A stretch of DNA of 44,547 bases, from assembly GCA_019310525.1 (NCBI GenBank), contig JAFDEE010000014.1, forward strand, positions 1 to 44,547, given 5' to 3'. Shown here piece by piece: positions 16,726 through 25,088 of the stretch. Source of the DNA: Deltaproteobacteria bacterium. GTDB taxonomy: Bacteria; Desulfobacterota; DSM-4660; Desulfatiglandales; HGW-15. Each line of letters starts with the position of its first letter. Position 1 is the first letter of the stretch. The notes beneath the pieces were generated by a model. It did no database searches, was not told where the DNA came from, and saw only the letters and a program-made list of their open reading frames with translations. Position numbers and translations under genes: made by a program.

Positions 16726-17832
16726 CTAGAAATCGGGAGTCAGGACGATCCGTTTCATAGGAGGCGTTTTGTGCGCCTCGGCGAAGGTCTCCGCAATAGT
16801 GCTCATGGGTCGGGTCTCCACGAACTCCTCGATATTGATCTTTCCGTTCAGGACCATGTCCAGGACGATCGGGTAGTACTCCGGCAGGCAACCCCAAGTC
16901 CCGATGATCTCCGCATCAAAGGCCATGAGCCGACCGATGGCGTATTCCGTCTTGGCCAGACTGAAGCCCACGACGATCAATTTTCCCGTGAAGCTAAGCA
17001 GGGTCAGGGCAATCTCCTGCCCCGCCTTGGCCCCTGTAACCTCGAAGATCTTCCATCCCGTGTTGGGCAGGCCGTTCTCCTTACAGATGCCCCTGAATTC
17101 CTTTGAAACCGCCTTTGCATCCTTGTCCGTAGAGTTGATCACGAAATCTGCGCCGAACCGGAGGGCCCTGTCCAGCTTCTCCTGGTTGCGGGCGATCCCG
17201 ATGACCGTCTTTGCCCCCAGTGCCTTGGCGATCTGTCCCATGTACTGGCCCACTCCACCGGTAATCCCGACGACGACCACATTATCCCCGGGCTGAAGAT
17301 CCGCCCTCTTGGCCGCCTGGTAAGGCGTTGTGGCCGCATCAGCCACGACCGCCAGGTGTGATAAAGGGATGTCTCCCCGGTTCTTCACCTCACATAGATC
17401 AATGGAGGGGACGGGGATATGGCTTGAAAAGCCCCCGTAAATCCCAAGGCTGTTACCGGGCATTTTCTGGCTCAGGCAGCGATTGCCCCGCCCTGTCTTA
17501 CAAAGGATACACTGCCGGCACGGCATCACGGCCGGGATGATCACCTCTTTCCCGATCCAGGCTTCGTCCCCGGCAACCACGGTTCCCGCGATTTCATGGC
17601 CCAGGGTGAGGGGGGGTTTGCTCACAGTGGGAACCCCATCATAAAAATATCCCAGGTCCGTATGGCATACGCCGCAACCCGCGACCTCCACCAGAACCTC
17701 GCCGGGCTTGAGTTCGGGGACCGGGATCTCTTTCTTCTCCAGTTTACCCGGAGTGGTTTCTTTGGTTTCTCTGTTGTACACCGTAGGCTGTACCATCTGC
17801 CATGTCTGGATTTTATCCGGTATTGCTCCCAT
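16726..17832 (-). CDS. bamQ: 6-hydroxycyclohex-1-ene-1-carbonyl-CoA dehydrogenase (zinc alcohol dehydrogenase family)
   Basis: NAD-dependent zinc dehydrogenase of 368 residues that oxidises the hydroxyl product of BamR to 6-oxocyclohex-1-ene-1-carbonyl-CoA. The catalytic zinc region reads AGCGVCHTDLGYFYDGVP (C56) and GHE (H79-E80). The structural zinc cysteines are C105, C108, C111 and C119, and the nucleotide-binding loop is GITGGVGQYMGQIAKALGA. The text around CHTDLGYFYDG is typical of the aromatic pathway Had/BamQ enzymes. The ATG at 17832 was chosen because GGAGGG precedes it by five bases and the longer frame (to 17898) would overlap the dehydrogenase gene upstream. The gap to bamA is about 75 bases. 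Confidence 0.93.
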   Translation of the reverse strand: MGAIPDKIQTWQMVQPTVYNRETKETTPGKLEKKEIPVPELKPGEVLVEVAGCGVCHTDLGYFYDGVPTVSKPPLTLGHEIAGTVVAGDEAWIGKEVIIPAVMPCRQCILCKTGRGNRCLSQKMPGNSLGIYGGFSSHIPVPSIDLCEVKNRGDIPLSHLAVVADAATTPYQAAKRADLQPGDNVVVVGITGGVGQYMGQIAKALGAKTVIGIARNQEKLDRALRFGADFVINSTDKDAKAVSKEFRGICKENGLPNTGWKIFEVTGAKAGQEIALTLLSFTGKLIVVGFSLAKTEYAIGRLMAFDAEIIGTWGCLPEYYPIVLDMVLNGKINIEEFVETRPMSTIAETFAEAHKTPPMKRIVLTPDF

Positions 17833-17867
17833 TTGTACCCTCCTTCGTGCAAAGTTTGTCGTTTGCG

Positions 17868-18620
17868 TTAGATCATTCCATAGCCGCCGTCCACGCAAAG
17901 GAGTTGGCCGGTTATGTAATCGGCGTCATCGGAGCCCAGGAAAACAAAGGCCGGAGCGATGTCTTTGGCTTCTGCAAAGCGCTTGAGAAGAATCCTGTTC
18001 ATGTAAATTTCCCTGAGCTTTTCATCCGTCCTTATTTTCTCTGTCATGTCCGTGGCGACGATCCCCAATGAAATGACATTGACGCAAATGTTATATCGCG
18101 CCAGTTCCCGGGCCATAGACTTGGTCATGCTGATTACCCCGCCCTTGGCCGCACTATAATTTATCTGCCCTACCGTTCCGACGATTCCCGCAACGGAGGT
18201 CACGTTGATGATCTTGCCGGCCTTCTTTTCGGACATGTGGCGAGCGGCGGCCTGGCTGCACAGAAAGGCCCCTTTAAGATGAATATCCACCACCTGATCC
18301 CATTGCTCTTCCGTCATCTTGAGCATCATGGCGGGCCGGGTGAATCCTGCGTTATTCACCAGGATGTCGAGTCCTCCCAATTGTTCGACGGCAGCCTGCA
18401 CAAGATTCTCGGCCTCAGCCTTAACGGCCACGTCGGCCTTGACGGCCACAGCATCGCTGCCGATCTGCTTGATTTCGTTGACCACTTCCATTGCCGCCGT
18501 TTCATTGGAGGTGTAATTGACCAGCACCTTCGCACCCTCTTTGGCATACCCGATGGCGATGGCCCTTCCGACACCCCGGCTGCTTCCCGTGACCAAAGCT
18601 ACCTTATTTTTAAGTTTCAT
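17868..18620 (-). CDS. Short-chain dehydrogenase/reductase, FabG-like
   Basis: Cytoplasmic NAD(P)-dependent reductase of 250 residues. It has the glycine motif TGSSRGVGRA (11-20), NNAG at 89-92, the catalytic triad residues S142, Y155 and K159, and the end YITGQLLCVDGG. Sequence alone fits 3-oxoacyl-ACP reductase, but leading the bamQ-bamA-bamR cluster suggests a 3-hydroxyacyl-CoA dehydrogenase for a ring-derived acyl-CoA, for example the 3-hydroxypimelyl-CoA oxidation step. That substrate is inference. GGGGAG lies before the ATG. It is the first gene after the operator/promoter region at 18753-18806. Confidence 0.85.
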   Translation of the reverse strand: MKLKNKVALVTGSSRGVGRAIAIGYAKEGAKVLVNYTSNETAAMEVVNEIKQIGSDAVAVKADVAVKAEAENLVQAAVEQLGGLDILVNNAGFTRPAMMLKMTEEQWDQVVDIHLKGAFLCSQAAARHMSEKKAGKIINVTSVAGIVGTVGQINYSAAKGGVISMTKSMARELARYNICVNVISLGIVATDMTEKIRTDEKLREIYMNRILLKRFAEAKDIAPAFVFLGSDDADYITGQLLCVDGGYGMI

Positions 18621-18752
18621 ACACTTCTCCCCTTCTATCTATAGTCATACCGAGACCTTCTTGAGCTTGAACAAAATCGAACGTTTTTCAAAGGTCTCAT
18701 ACCAAGGATTTTTTCACTGAGTACGACCGTGAGCAGACAAAATGATTACATT

Positions 18753-18771
18753 ATAACTACATTATAGTTAT
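18753..18771. promoter_or_regulatory. Inverted-repeat operator candidate upstream of the bam cluster
   Basis: ATAACTA and TAGTTAT form perfect 7-base half-sites around a 5-base centre (19 bp in all). The motif ACATTATA also recurs directly at 18748 and 18759, one helical turn apart. The site would lie over the start point of a promoter at 18778-18806, a typical place for a repressor of the TetR or MarR kind. No regulator gene is in the window. Confidence 0.5.
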
Positions 18772-18777
18772 TCGTGA

Positions 18778-18806
18778 AAGGTAAATAATTCCGGACATGA
18801 TGTCAA
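18778..18806 (-). promoter_or_regulatory. Candidate promoter of the SDR-bamQ-bamA-bamR cluster
   Basis: On the minus strand TTGACA (18806-18801) is followed after 17 bases by TACCTT (18783-18778). The -10 is a weak match, which fits a regulated promoter. Alternative -10-like TATAAT sequences lie within the operator at 18761-18766 and 18750-18755. Confidence 0.4.
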
Positions 18807-18928
18807 GAAAAATTGGGAGGCAAAAGAAGGCCCGAAGGCCAAGAAACGAGCGGGCTCCAATCGTGGACGGCCTTCATACCGGTGCATAAAATGGAGTTGA
18901 TAAACCTTGCTGTTTTGCTAATATGCGT

Positions 18929-18982
18929 CCATCCATAAATGAGAAAATTTGTGCAAGGTCAAGGAAGGCGAAAATTTTAACC
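18929..18982. repeat. Interspersed repeat copy D (left end only)
   Basis: Begins with CCATCCATAAATG (18929-18941) and continues with GCAAGGTCAAGGAAGGCG to TTTTAACC at 18982, matching bases 2-30 of the window with one mismatch. The rest of the unit is missing; the sequence then runs directly into the region before the K+ channel start. Confidence 0.6.
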
Positions 18983-19037
18983 GCCCCGTGAGAGATGCCG
19001 AGCGGGACAGGCATCCATACAGAGAAAGAAGGGTACA

Positions 19038-20246
19038 TTGTTCACCGATCCCGGACACTCCTTCTTGTTCAAGGCCGCACGGCAGGTCCGTCAATTCTAT
19101 GCCTCCTTAAGGAAGCAACGTTTTTTCAAGATCTTCGGAGTGACCTGCGCCCTCATCCTTTACGGGGCACTGGCCATCTTTTTTACCGAGCGATTTTACG
19201 AAACCAAGGGCGCCGGCGGGCTCTTCGACGCCCTTTACTGGGCCGTCGTGACCATCGCCACCGTCGGCTACGGGGACATCGTCCCAACCACCACTGCAGG
19301 GAAGGTGTTCGCCCTTATGATCATCCTGAGCGGACCCGCCCTTCTGTCCCTCGTTACGGCCTCCATCGCTTCAGCGTTTGTAGAAAGGAAGATCAGGGAG
19401 GGCAAGGGATTGGAATCCATAAAAGGAAAAGACCATATCGTTATCTGCGGGTGGAATGAACATGCCGAAACTGTCCTGGAAGGATTGATCTTTCAGACCG
19501 GAGGGCACCCGCCAAAAATCGTCTTGATCAACGAGCTTTCCCGCGACGAGGTCCAGTCCATTCAATACCGCTATAAAGAACACGACCTGGTCTTTTTGAG
19601 GGGCAACTTCGTGAAGGAGGACGTCCTGGCCAGGGCCGACCTCCCGAGGGCTGCAGCAGCGATCGTCCTGGCGGACACCTCGGGGGGGCACTCCCTTGAA
19701 AAGGCAGATGAGCGGACTATATTCGCCACCATGGCGATCAAGTCTATGGCCTCCAAGGTAAGAACCTGTGCTGAACTCATCCACGAGGAAAACCGGGAAC
19801 ATCTCTTGCGCGCCAACGTGGATGAGGTGATCGTTCGCGGAGAATCCGCCGGGTCCCTGATCGCAACAGCGGCTTTGTCGCCGGGGGTAGTCGATTCTGT
19901 CAGGCTCCTTGTGGAGAACAGGGACGAAAACAGGTTATGGAGAATTCCGCTTCCAGCCAAATACGTAGGCCGTCCAGCGAGTGAATGTACCGGTTTTCTC
20001 AGGGGTAAATACCAGGCCCTTCTACTGGCCGTGGTCCGGGAAAAGGAAAAAATCCGGCTGGAGGACATCCTCACAGGGGATTCCACCTTCGTGGACGATT
20101 TTATCAGAAGAAAATTCGAGGAGTCGGGGAAGGATTATTTCAGCGGCAAGAAAGACTTTGCCGTTCAACTCAATCCTCCAGACGATTATCTCTTCCACAA
20201 AAACGACTGGCTCGTTGTGGTGTCTAAGAAAAGACCTCGCTTATGA
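19038..20246 (+). CDS. Two-helix potassium channel with cytoplasmic RCK (TrkA-N/TrkA-C) domains
   Basis: Ligand-gated K+ channel subunit of 402 residues. The first helix (about 33-51) is followed by the pore with selectivity filter TVGYGD (75-80) and the second helix (about 89-112). The cytoplasmic RCK domain begins at HIVICGWNEHAETVLEGL, with a nucleotide- or ion-binding Rossmann fold, and a TrkA-C-like region ends the protein. The architecture is that of MthK/GsuK-type tetrameric channels. The only suitable start is a TTG at 19038 with a weak GAAGGG site, so the exact start is uncertain. The next gene, a cyclic-nucleotide-binding protein, overlaps by four bases, hinting at joint regulation. 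Ligand specificity (Ca2+, NAD or other) cannot be read from the sequence. Confidence 0.9.
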   Translation: MFTDPGHSFLFKAARQVRQFYASLRKQRFFKIFGVTCALILYGALAIFFTERFYETKGAGGLFDALYWAVVTIATVGYGDIVPTTTAGKVFALMIILSGPALLSLVTASIASAFVERKIREGKGLESIKGKDHIVICGWNEHAETVLEGLIFQTGGHPPKIVLINELSRDEVQSIQYRYKEHDLVFLRGNFVKEDVLARADLPRAAAAIVLADTSGGHSLEKADERTIFATMAIKSMASKVRTCAELIHEENREHLLRANVDEVIVRGESAGSLIATAALSPGVVDSVRLLVENRDENRLWRIPLPAKYVGRPASECTGFLRGKYQALLLAVVREKEKIRLEDILTGDSTFVDDFIRRKFEESGKDYFSGKKDFAVQLNPPDDYLFHKNDWLVVVSKKRPRL

Positions 20247-20746
20247 ATCTGCTCGCTGCACTGAAGGCTTCCACTCTTTTCAAGGGGCTCGAGGACCGGG
20301 AGATCGACGAAGTCCTGAAGATCGCCAGGGAAACCAGGTTTCCCAAGGATTCCTTGATCATGGAGGAAGGAGAAGAAGGCGATACCCTATACATGGTCCT
20401 GGAGGGGGAACTGGATGTTTCCAAAAGCCTGACCATGAAATTTGGAGATGACGATTTTCGAACAACCGATAAGGTTCTGACCCGGATTAGGCCGCAAGAC
20501 CACGAAGTGCTTGGCGAGATGGCCCTGATTTGCCGGGACAAGCGATCGGCCTCGGTCATGGCCAGGACGGACTGCCGGTTGATTGAGATCCGCCGGGATG
20601 ATTTCATAAGACTTGTGGAAGAGAACCCCCGACTCGGGGTCAAGATTCTGCTGAATTTGTCCGAGCTGCTGATCGGACGGCTCAGGCAATCCAGCGAGGA
20701 CGTCGTCAAGCTGACCACCGCCCTTTCAATCGCATTGAGCAAATGA
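20243..20746 (+). CDS. Stand-alone cyclic nucleotide-binding domain protein
   Basis: A 167-residue protein consisting of one cNMP-binding beta-roll (about 5-120) and a helical tail. Visible elements are [17 protein letters not shown], the [12 protein letters not shown] strand and the phosphate-binding region [15 protein letters not shown]. The classical signature would be FGE-AL-PRAA; here the arginine is followed by SAS, so cAMP/cGMP binding is plausible but not certain. There is no DNA-binding domain, unlike CRP. It overlaps the K+ channel gene and the rlpA gene by four bases each, so all three are translationally coupled. It may gate or modulate the channel, but this is inference. Confidence 0.85.
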   Translation: MNLLAALKASTLFKGLEDREIDEVLKIARETRFPKDSLIMEEGEEGDTLYMVLEGELDVSKSLTMKFGDDDFRTTDKVLTRIRPQDHEVLGEMALICRDKRSASVMARTDCRLIEIRRDDFIRLVEENPRLGVKILLNLSELLIGRLRQSSEDVVKLTTALSIALSK

Positions 20747-21528
20747 GAAAAATCCTTTTGCCGTTGCTGGTTCTTTCCGTCTCCTTTGTCTCCTGTGCGA
20801 GGAAGGAAGTTACGAGGCCTCCCCTCCCACCTGCGCCTTCCAAGAGGATCGTCCTTCCCAGGGACAAGACAGGAGCCTACCCCGCGCCTTACGAAGTAGG
20901 GGGAAAGAGATACTACCCCCTTCCTGAATCCATTGGATTCGTTCAATATGGAAAAGCCTCATGGTACGGGGACGGGTTCCACGGGCGCCTTACATCCAGT
21001 GGTGAACCATTCGACATGCACAAGAAAAGTGCCGCCCACAAAACCCTTCCCCTGGGTTCCCTCGTGAAGGTTACCAATCTCGAAAACGGAAAACATACCA
21101 TCGTTCGCATCAATGACCGCGGCCCTTTTGTCAAGGACCGCATCATTGATCTCTCCTATGCGGCGGCCAAGGAGATTGATCTGGTCGACAAGGGGGTGGC
21201 CGAGGTCAAAATAGTGGCCTTGGCCGAGGAGGTCGGGGAGCAGGGGGAAAAGGGAACTTCACCTCCCGTGGTAAAGGTAGGGAATTTTGGGAGGGGGAAA
21301 TTCACTGTGCAGGTAGGGGCATTCGAGAATGAGCGGAACGCCCTGGAACTCGCCAGGCGATTAAAGGTCCTCTATGATTACGTCAGGGTCATTGTCCACC
21401 GCGCCCGAAACGGAAAGAACTATTACAAGGTGTGGGTGTCCCAATGCGGTACCCTTGAACGGGCGCGGCGCATCGAGAAGGAACTTGAAGAGACCGGTTT
21501 CACAGGGGCCTTTATAGTAAGGATCTAA
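20743..21528 (+). CDS. rlpA: RlpA-family septal ring lytic transglycosylase, lipoprotein with SPOR domain
   Basis: Outer-membrane lipoprotein of 261 residues. A signal peptide with lipobox ends in VSC (C18). The double-psi beta-barrel domain (about 66-160) contains [35 protein letters not shown] and [20 protein letters not shown], the core of RlpA transglycosylases that cut glycan strands lacking stem peptides. A C-terminal SPOR domain (about 185-261, [20 protein letters not shown]) binds denuded glycan at the division site. It is the last gene of the channel/cNMP unit. It converges with coaD only 32 bases away, with no clear hairpin between. Confidence 0.92.
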   Translation: MRKILLPLLVLSVSFVSCARKEVTRPPLPPAPSKRIVLPRDKTGAYPAPYEVGGKRYYPLPESIGFVQYGKASWYGDGFHGRLTSSGEPFDMHKKSAAHKTLPLGSLVKVTNLENGKHTIVRINDRGPFVKDRIIDLSYAAAKEIDLVDKGVAEVKIVALAEEVGEQGEKGTSPPVVKVGNFGRGKFTVQVGAFENERNALELARRLKVLYDYVRVIVHRARNGKNYYKVWVSQCGTLERARRIEKELEETGFTGAFIVRI

Positions 21529-21560
21529 GACTTCAAAGTGTTACCCTCCTCGTGCCCTAA

Positions 21561-22049
21561 TCAGCCGTACCCGTATTTTTCCTTGAGTTTACGGCAGACA
21601 ATGGAAGGCACCAATCCGCTGATATCTCCCCCAAGACTGGCCGCCTCCTTGATGATGGTGGAACTGGTGTAAAACCACTTGTAGTCGGTCATCAAAAAGA
21701 CGGATTGGACGTTGCGGTTCAACTTCCGGTTCATGAGCTGCATCTGAAATTCGTACTCGAAATCCGACATTGCCCTCAACCCCCTGAGGATCACGTTGGA
21801 TTCCTTCTCCACCACGTAGTCCACCAACAACCCGTCGTATGTGTCCACTTCCACGTTGGGAATATCCTTGCAGACTTCCCTGATCATCTCCATGCGCTCG
21901 TCCATGGAAAAAAGGGGCACCTTGTTGGGGTTGTTAAGGAGTGCGATAATGACCTTGTCGAATATCTTCAAGGCCCTTGTGATGATACTCAAATGACCGT
22001 TGGTGATGGGATCGAAGGTCCCGGGATAAATCACCGTCTGCGTACTCAT
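21561..22049 (-). CDS. coaD: Phosphopantetheine adenylyltransferase
   Basis: Penultimate enzyme of coenzyme A synthesis, transferring AMP to 4'-phosphopantetheine; 162 residues, hexameric in known cases. The nucleotidyltransferase motifs YPGTFDPITNGHLSII (T/HxGH-type) and the C-terminal WFYTSSTIIKEAASLGGDIS are both present. I used the ATG at 22049, which overlaps the rsmD stop in a TGATG junction and has GAGGA upstream, rather than the TTG one codon earlier. The rsmD-coaD pairing is widespread. It is the last gene of the long minus-strand run. Confidence 0.97.
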   Translation of the reverse strand: MSTQTVIYPGTFDPITNGHLSIITRALKIFDKVIIALLNNPNKVPLFSMDERMEMIREVCKDIPNVEVDTYDGLLVDYVVEKESNVILRGLRAMSDFEYEFQMQLMNRKLNRNVQSVFLMTDYKWFYTSSTIIKEAASLGGDISGLVPSIVCRKLKEKYGYG

Positions 22050-22609
22050 CAATCATCCTCGTAATGGTAAAGAGTTAGCTTGGTTTCACCGTAATATTTT
22101 CTTCCCGCCGTCTCGAGCCGGCCGATCTTCCCGGGAAGTTCGTCCCCCTTTGATGACTCGGCGACCACGATCGATGGAGATGCGAGGATTTCCGCGCTCT
22201 GAAGCAATTCCAAAACAGGTGGGAGCAAACCCTTCCCGTACGGGGGATCAACAAATACCAGGTCGAATCTGTCCTCTTTGAGAATCGCCCTGGATTTCAG
22301 AACCCGACTGACATCCCCCTTTACCACGACCGAAAAGGCCTCAAACCCGCAGACCCTGAGATTTTTCCTCACAAGACGGACCGATCGAAGTGAACGGTCA
22401 ACAAACAGGGCCTTGCATGCTCCCCTGCTGAGGGCCTCGATTCCAAGGATTCCGGTCCCGGCAAAAAGGTCCAGGACCCGGGCTTCAGTCATGTCCTGCC
22501 CGAGAAGATCGAACATCGCCTCCCTGACCTTGTCCGCGGTGGGCCTGATATCCATCCCCTTCAAGGTCGCGAGGCGTCGCCCCTTCATCCGTCCACCGGT
22601 AATCCTCAT
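22049..22609 (-). CDS. rsmD: 16S rRNA (guanine966-N2)-methyltransferase
   Basis: SAM-dependent methyltransferase of 186 residues that methylates G966 of 16S rRNA. Motifs are the SAM-binding DLFAGTGILG (47-56) and the catalytic DPPYG (121-125), plus the N-terminal MRITGGRMKGRRLATLKG that starts most family members. It follows pssA by 27 bases and overlaps coaD. Confidence 0.95.
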   Translation of the reverse strand: MRITGGRMKGRRLATLKGMDIRPTADKVREAMFDLLGQDMTEARVLDLFAGTGILGIEALSRGACKALFVDRSLRSVRLVRKNLRVCGFEAFSVVVKGDVSRVLKSRAILKEDRFDLVFVDPPYGKGLLPPVLELLQSAEILASPSIVVAESSKGDELPGKIGRLETAGRKYYGETKLTLYHYEDD

Positions 22610-22636
22610 TCGGCCCCTTCATTCGGTTCCTCAAAG

Positions 22637-23500
22637 CTAACGCCCCTCAGGGTTCGACCCCCCGGGCGTATCCGTATAATCAATCCCCCCGTCGCCTCCT
22701 GGGCTCCCGGTCACCGGGATCACCCTTTCAGGTCCTTCCCTTATTACACCCCGTCCCGCTCGCACTCGTCGCCTGCTGAGCCGGAAAAGGGTCATAGCCG
22801 GGCCTGAAATCGTGTAAGCAAGGGTGATCAGGAAGAGCATAAAGGTCGGACGATAGGCTATGACGATCCCCACCAGGATGACGGAGACCAGCATATTGAA
22901 TGGTTTGCGGTGCCGTATGTCGAACTTTTTGAAGCTCAGGTAACGGATGGTGCTGACCATCAAAAATGAGAGGATATAGATCAGGGTCAAAGCCATGAAG
23001 GGTTTGCTCTGAAGGATTCCGCCCATTTCGTTTGCAAAAAGGACCCAGGAAGAAACCAGGGAGGCGGCCGCCGGGATGGGAAGACCCCGGAAGTAATTGG
23101 GCTCGACCACGCTTTTCTGAATATTGAAACGCGCGAGTCTGAGGGCTCCGCAAATCACGTACATAAATGCCGCCAGCCATCCCAGCCTCCCGTAAGGGGC
23201 AAGGGCCCACTTGAAGGCGAGTATTCCCGGAGCCACGCCGAAAGCGATGAGATCCGACAGGGAATCGTATTCGACTCCGAAATCACTGGTCGTATGGGTA
23301 AAACGCGCTACCCTGCCATCCAATCCATCGAAAAGGGCGGAAACAAGAATAGCGATCGCCGCCGCTTCGTACCTATCCTGCATTGAGGCTATGATCGCGT
23401 AAAATCCTCCGAACAGGCTGGCGGATGTGAAGAGGTTGGGAAGGAGGTAGATCCCCTTTCTACGGCTGGTCCGGTTTCTCTTTTTTCTTTTCGTACTCAT
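22637..23500 (-). CDS. pssA: CDP-diacylglycerol--serine O-phosphatidyltransferase
   Basis: Membrane enzyme of 287 residues that makes phosphatidylserine from CDP-diacylglycerol and serine. The CDP-alcohol phosphotransferase signature DGLDGRVARFTHTTSDFG with the final EYDSLSD is clear near residues 58-84. Several membrane helices follow. The basic, Arg/Lys-rich N-terminus and the hydrophilic C-terminal tail (about 40 residues, Gly/Pro-rich) lie outside the membrane. Its start overlaps the psd stop in ATGA, so the two successive steps of phosphatidylethanolamine synthesis are coupled. Confidence 0.94.
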   Translation of the reverse strand: MSTKRKKRNRTSRRKGIYLLPNLFTSASLFGGFYAIIASMQDRYEAAAIAILVSALFDGLDGRVARFTHTTSDFGVEYDSLSDLIAFGVAPGILAFKWALAPYGRLGWLAAFMYVICGALRLARFNIQKSVVEPNYFRGLPIPAAASLVSSWVLFANEMGGILQSKPFMALTLIYILSFLMVSTIRYLSFKKFDIRHRKPFNMLVSVILVGIVIAYRPTFMLFLITLAYTISGPAMTLFRLSRRRVRAGRGVIREGPERVIPVTGSPGGDGGIDYTDTPGGSNPEGR

Positions 23501-24174
23501 GGCAGATACCCCAGTTTCGTCAGGCCGGCCTTGACCTTCTGGTTTCTTTGGACAAGGACGCGGCTTTCACGGGGAAGGTAGACATCCAGGCGTGATCCGA
23601 ACCTGATCAGGCCGAACCGCATCCCAGCTTTGACCAGATCGTTTTCCCGGACCCAGCAGGCGATCCGCCGGGCGATCAGCCCTGCGATTTGAACCACCAG
23701 GAGTCTTCCGCCATCGGGAGTCTCCAAGGTGATCCGGTTATTCTCATTTTCTTCGGAAGCCTTGTCCAGGTTTGCGGAAAGGAATCTACCCGGGCGATAT
23801 TGGATCTTACTGATCCTGCCGGTCGTGGGGATCCGGTTCACGTGAACGTCAAAAATCGACATGAAGATGCCCACCTTAAATGCAGGTTCACCGAAAGGAT
23901 TTTCCCCGTCCTCCAGCGTACGGATCTCAACGACCCTTCCGTCGGCCGGGGCCAGGATCACCTTTTCCTCCACCTCAGCCCTTCGATCGGGATCCCGAAA
24001 AAAATAGATTGTGAAAAGGGTGAGAACGGCTGCCAAGATCCCCGGGACCAGCAAGTGAAAAAGCAGACAGGAAAGCGTGATGAGGATGCCTATCAGGATA
24101 AACGGAAACCCTTCACGGGCAACGGGCAGCCTGTTATGAATCTTCGTTCTTTCCACCTTTGATCGGGTCTTCAT
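23497..24174 (-). CDS. psd: Phosphatidylserine decarboxylase proenzyme (short, archaeal-type)
   Basis: Converts phosphatidylserine to phosphatidylethanolamine. At 225 residues it is the short Psd form with a hydrophobic N-terminal region (about 26-58). The motif FMSIFDVHVNRIP is typical, and the self-cleavage site is the GS of IRFGSRLDVYLP near the C-terminus, which creates the pyruvoyl cofactor from the serine. The ribosome site is weak (GGCGGGAA close to the ATG), so the start is somewhat uncertain. It directly precedes and overlaps pssA. Confidence 0.94.
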   Translation of the reverse strand: MKTRSKVERTKIHNRLPVAREGFPFILIGILITLSCLLFHLLVPGILAAVLTLFTIYFFRDPDRRAEVEEKVILAPADGRVVEIRTLEDGENPFGEPAFKVGIFMSIFDVHVNRIPTTGRISKIQYRPGRFLSANLDKASEENENNRITLETPDGGRLLVVQIAGLIARRIACWVRENDLVKAGMRFGLIRFGSRLDVYLPRESRVLVQRNQKVKAGLTKLGYLP

Positions 24175-24347
24175 TTCCCGCCGATCCCGTCTCCGGGAAT
24201 TATAGTCTGGAGTTCGCCTTCAAATCTTCAGGGGGATCACCTTTCCTGGAGAGCCCTGAGACCGCCGTCCCCCTTTGAAAGATCCGTCCGTTTCCACACC
24301 GGAGCGGAAGGGACAGATCACTCATTATATGTCCCGAGCATTGTTTG

Positions 24348-25082
24348 TCAATCTCCTGGGGCGATCGAGGTTTCACCCTGAGAAATGACCGGGTAGGGAT
24401 TCGGCCGGATGTCCGGGGGCCTCATGTAGGTAGGAACGAGATCAGGCAGGCCGTCAAAATCGGCTTTGTGAAAACGCTTGAGGGCCAGACACCCCACGGA
24501 AGAGGCCCTTGGATTCCAGAGGCTCGATGGGGCCAGGAGCGCATCTTCCCCGAGCGCCTTTGATATAAGTGACCCCTGCCTCCCGAAATCGTTGCCCAGG
24601 AAAAAGGTTCTCTCCCTTACAATGGAAGAGAGCCTTTCAATCTTAATACTCATATCTTCGGTGACCCTCTCAACCTTCTCATCTTCAAGCCTTCGGAACA
24701 GGGCGGAAAAGACCTCTCCACGCCTGGATTCCAGGATCGCACATACCGGAAGAGCGCAACAGGGCGCCTGCAGGGCCAGGGCCTCGAGGCTGGAAATTCC
24801 GATCAAAGGGATATCCAGGCCCTGGCAAAACCCCTTGGCTGCGGCAAGACCCACCCGCAAACCCGTAAAGCTTCCGGGGCCGATCGCCGCTGCAACGGCC
24901 TTGAGATTCCGGGGACGAACCCCTGCATGCTCTAAAAGGTAGTCCACGGCAGGCATCAACCCCGTATAGTTCTTCCCCTGGGGAGCCAGAGAGAGTTCTC
25001 CCACCAGGTCGCCCTCCTCTTTCAGGAGAGCCACACTGAACTGTCTGCTCGAAGTGTTCAAGGCCAACAACACGGCGATCAA
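24348..25082 (-). CDS. tsaB: tRNA t6A37 biosynthesis protein TsaB
   Basis: Non-catalytic ASKHA-fold partner of TsaD in the threonylcarbamoyl-adenosine modification of tRNA, about 244 residues. Motifs are LLALNTSSRQFSVALL at the N-terminus and AAAIGPGSFTGLRVGLAAAKG. The listed start is a TTG at 25082, only two bases from its GGAGG. A GTG at 25073 would give a more typical N-terminus (VLLALNTSS) and a spacing of about 11; I cannot decide between them. It follows rseP by six bases, with the rseP stop inside the ribosome site, so the two are coupled. Confidence 0.92.
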   Translation of the reverse strand: MIAVLLALNTSSRQFSVALLKEEGDLVGELSLAPQGKNYTGLMPAVDYLLEHAGVRPRNLKAVAAAIGPGSFTGLRVGLAAAKGFCQGLDIPLIGISSLEALALQAPCCALPVCAILESRRGEVFSALFRRLEDEKVERVTEDMSIKIERLSSIVRERTFFLGNDFGRQGSLISKALGEDALLAPSSLWNPRASSVGCLALKRFHKADFDGLPDLVPTYMRPPDIRPNPYPVISQGETSIAPGD

Positions 25083-25088
25083 GACCTC

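Larger units (their letters stand above)
18621..19037. other. Divergent regulatory spacer between the bam cluster and the K+ channel gene
   Basis: A 417-base gene-free region. It contains a promoter candidate and an inverted-repeat operator facing the bam cluster, and further right a truncated interspersed repeat (18929-18982) close to the channel gene. No other gene is seen. Confidence 0.6.
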
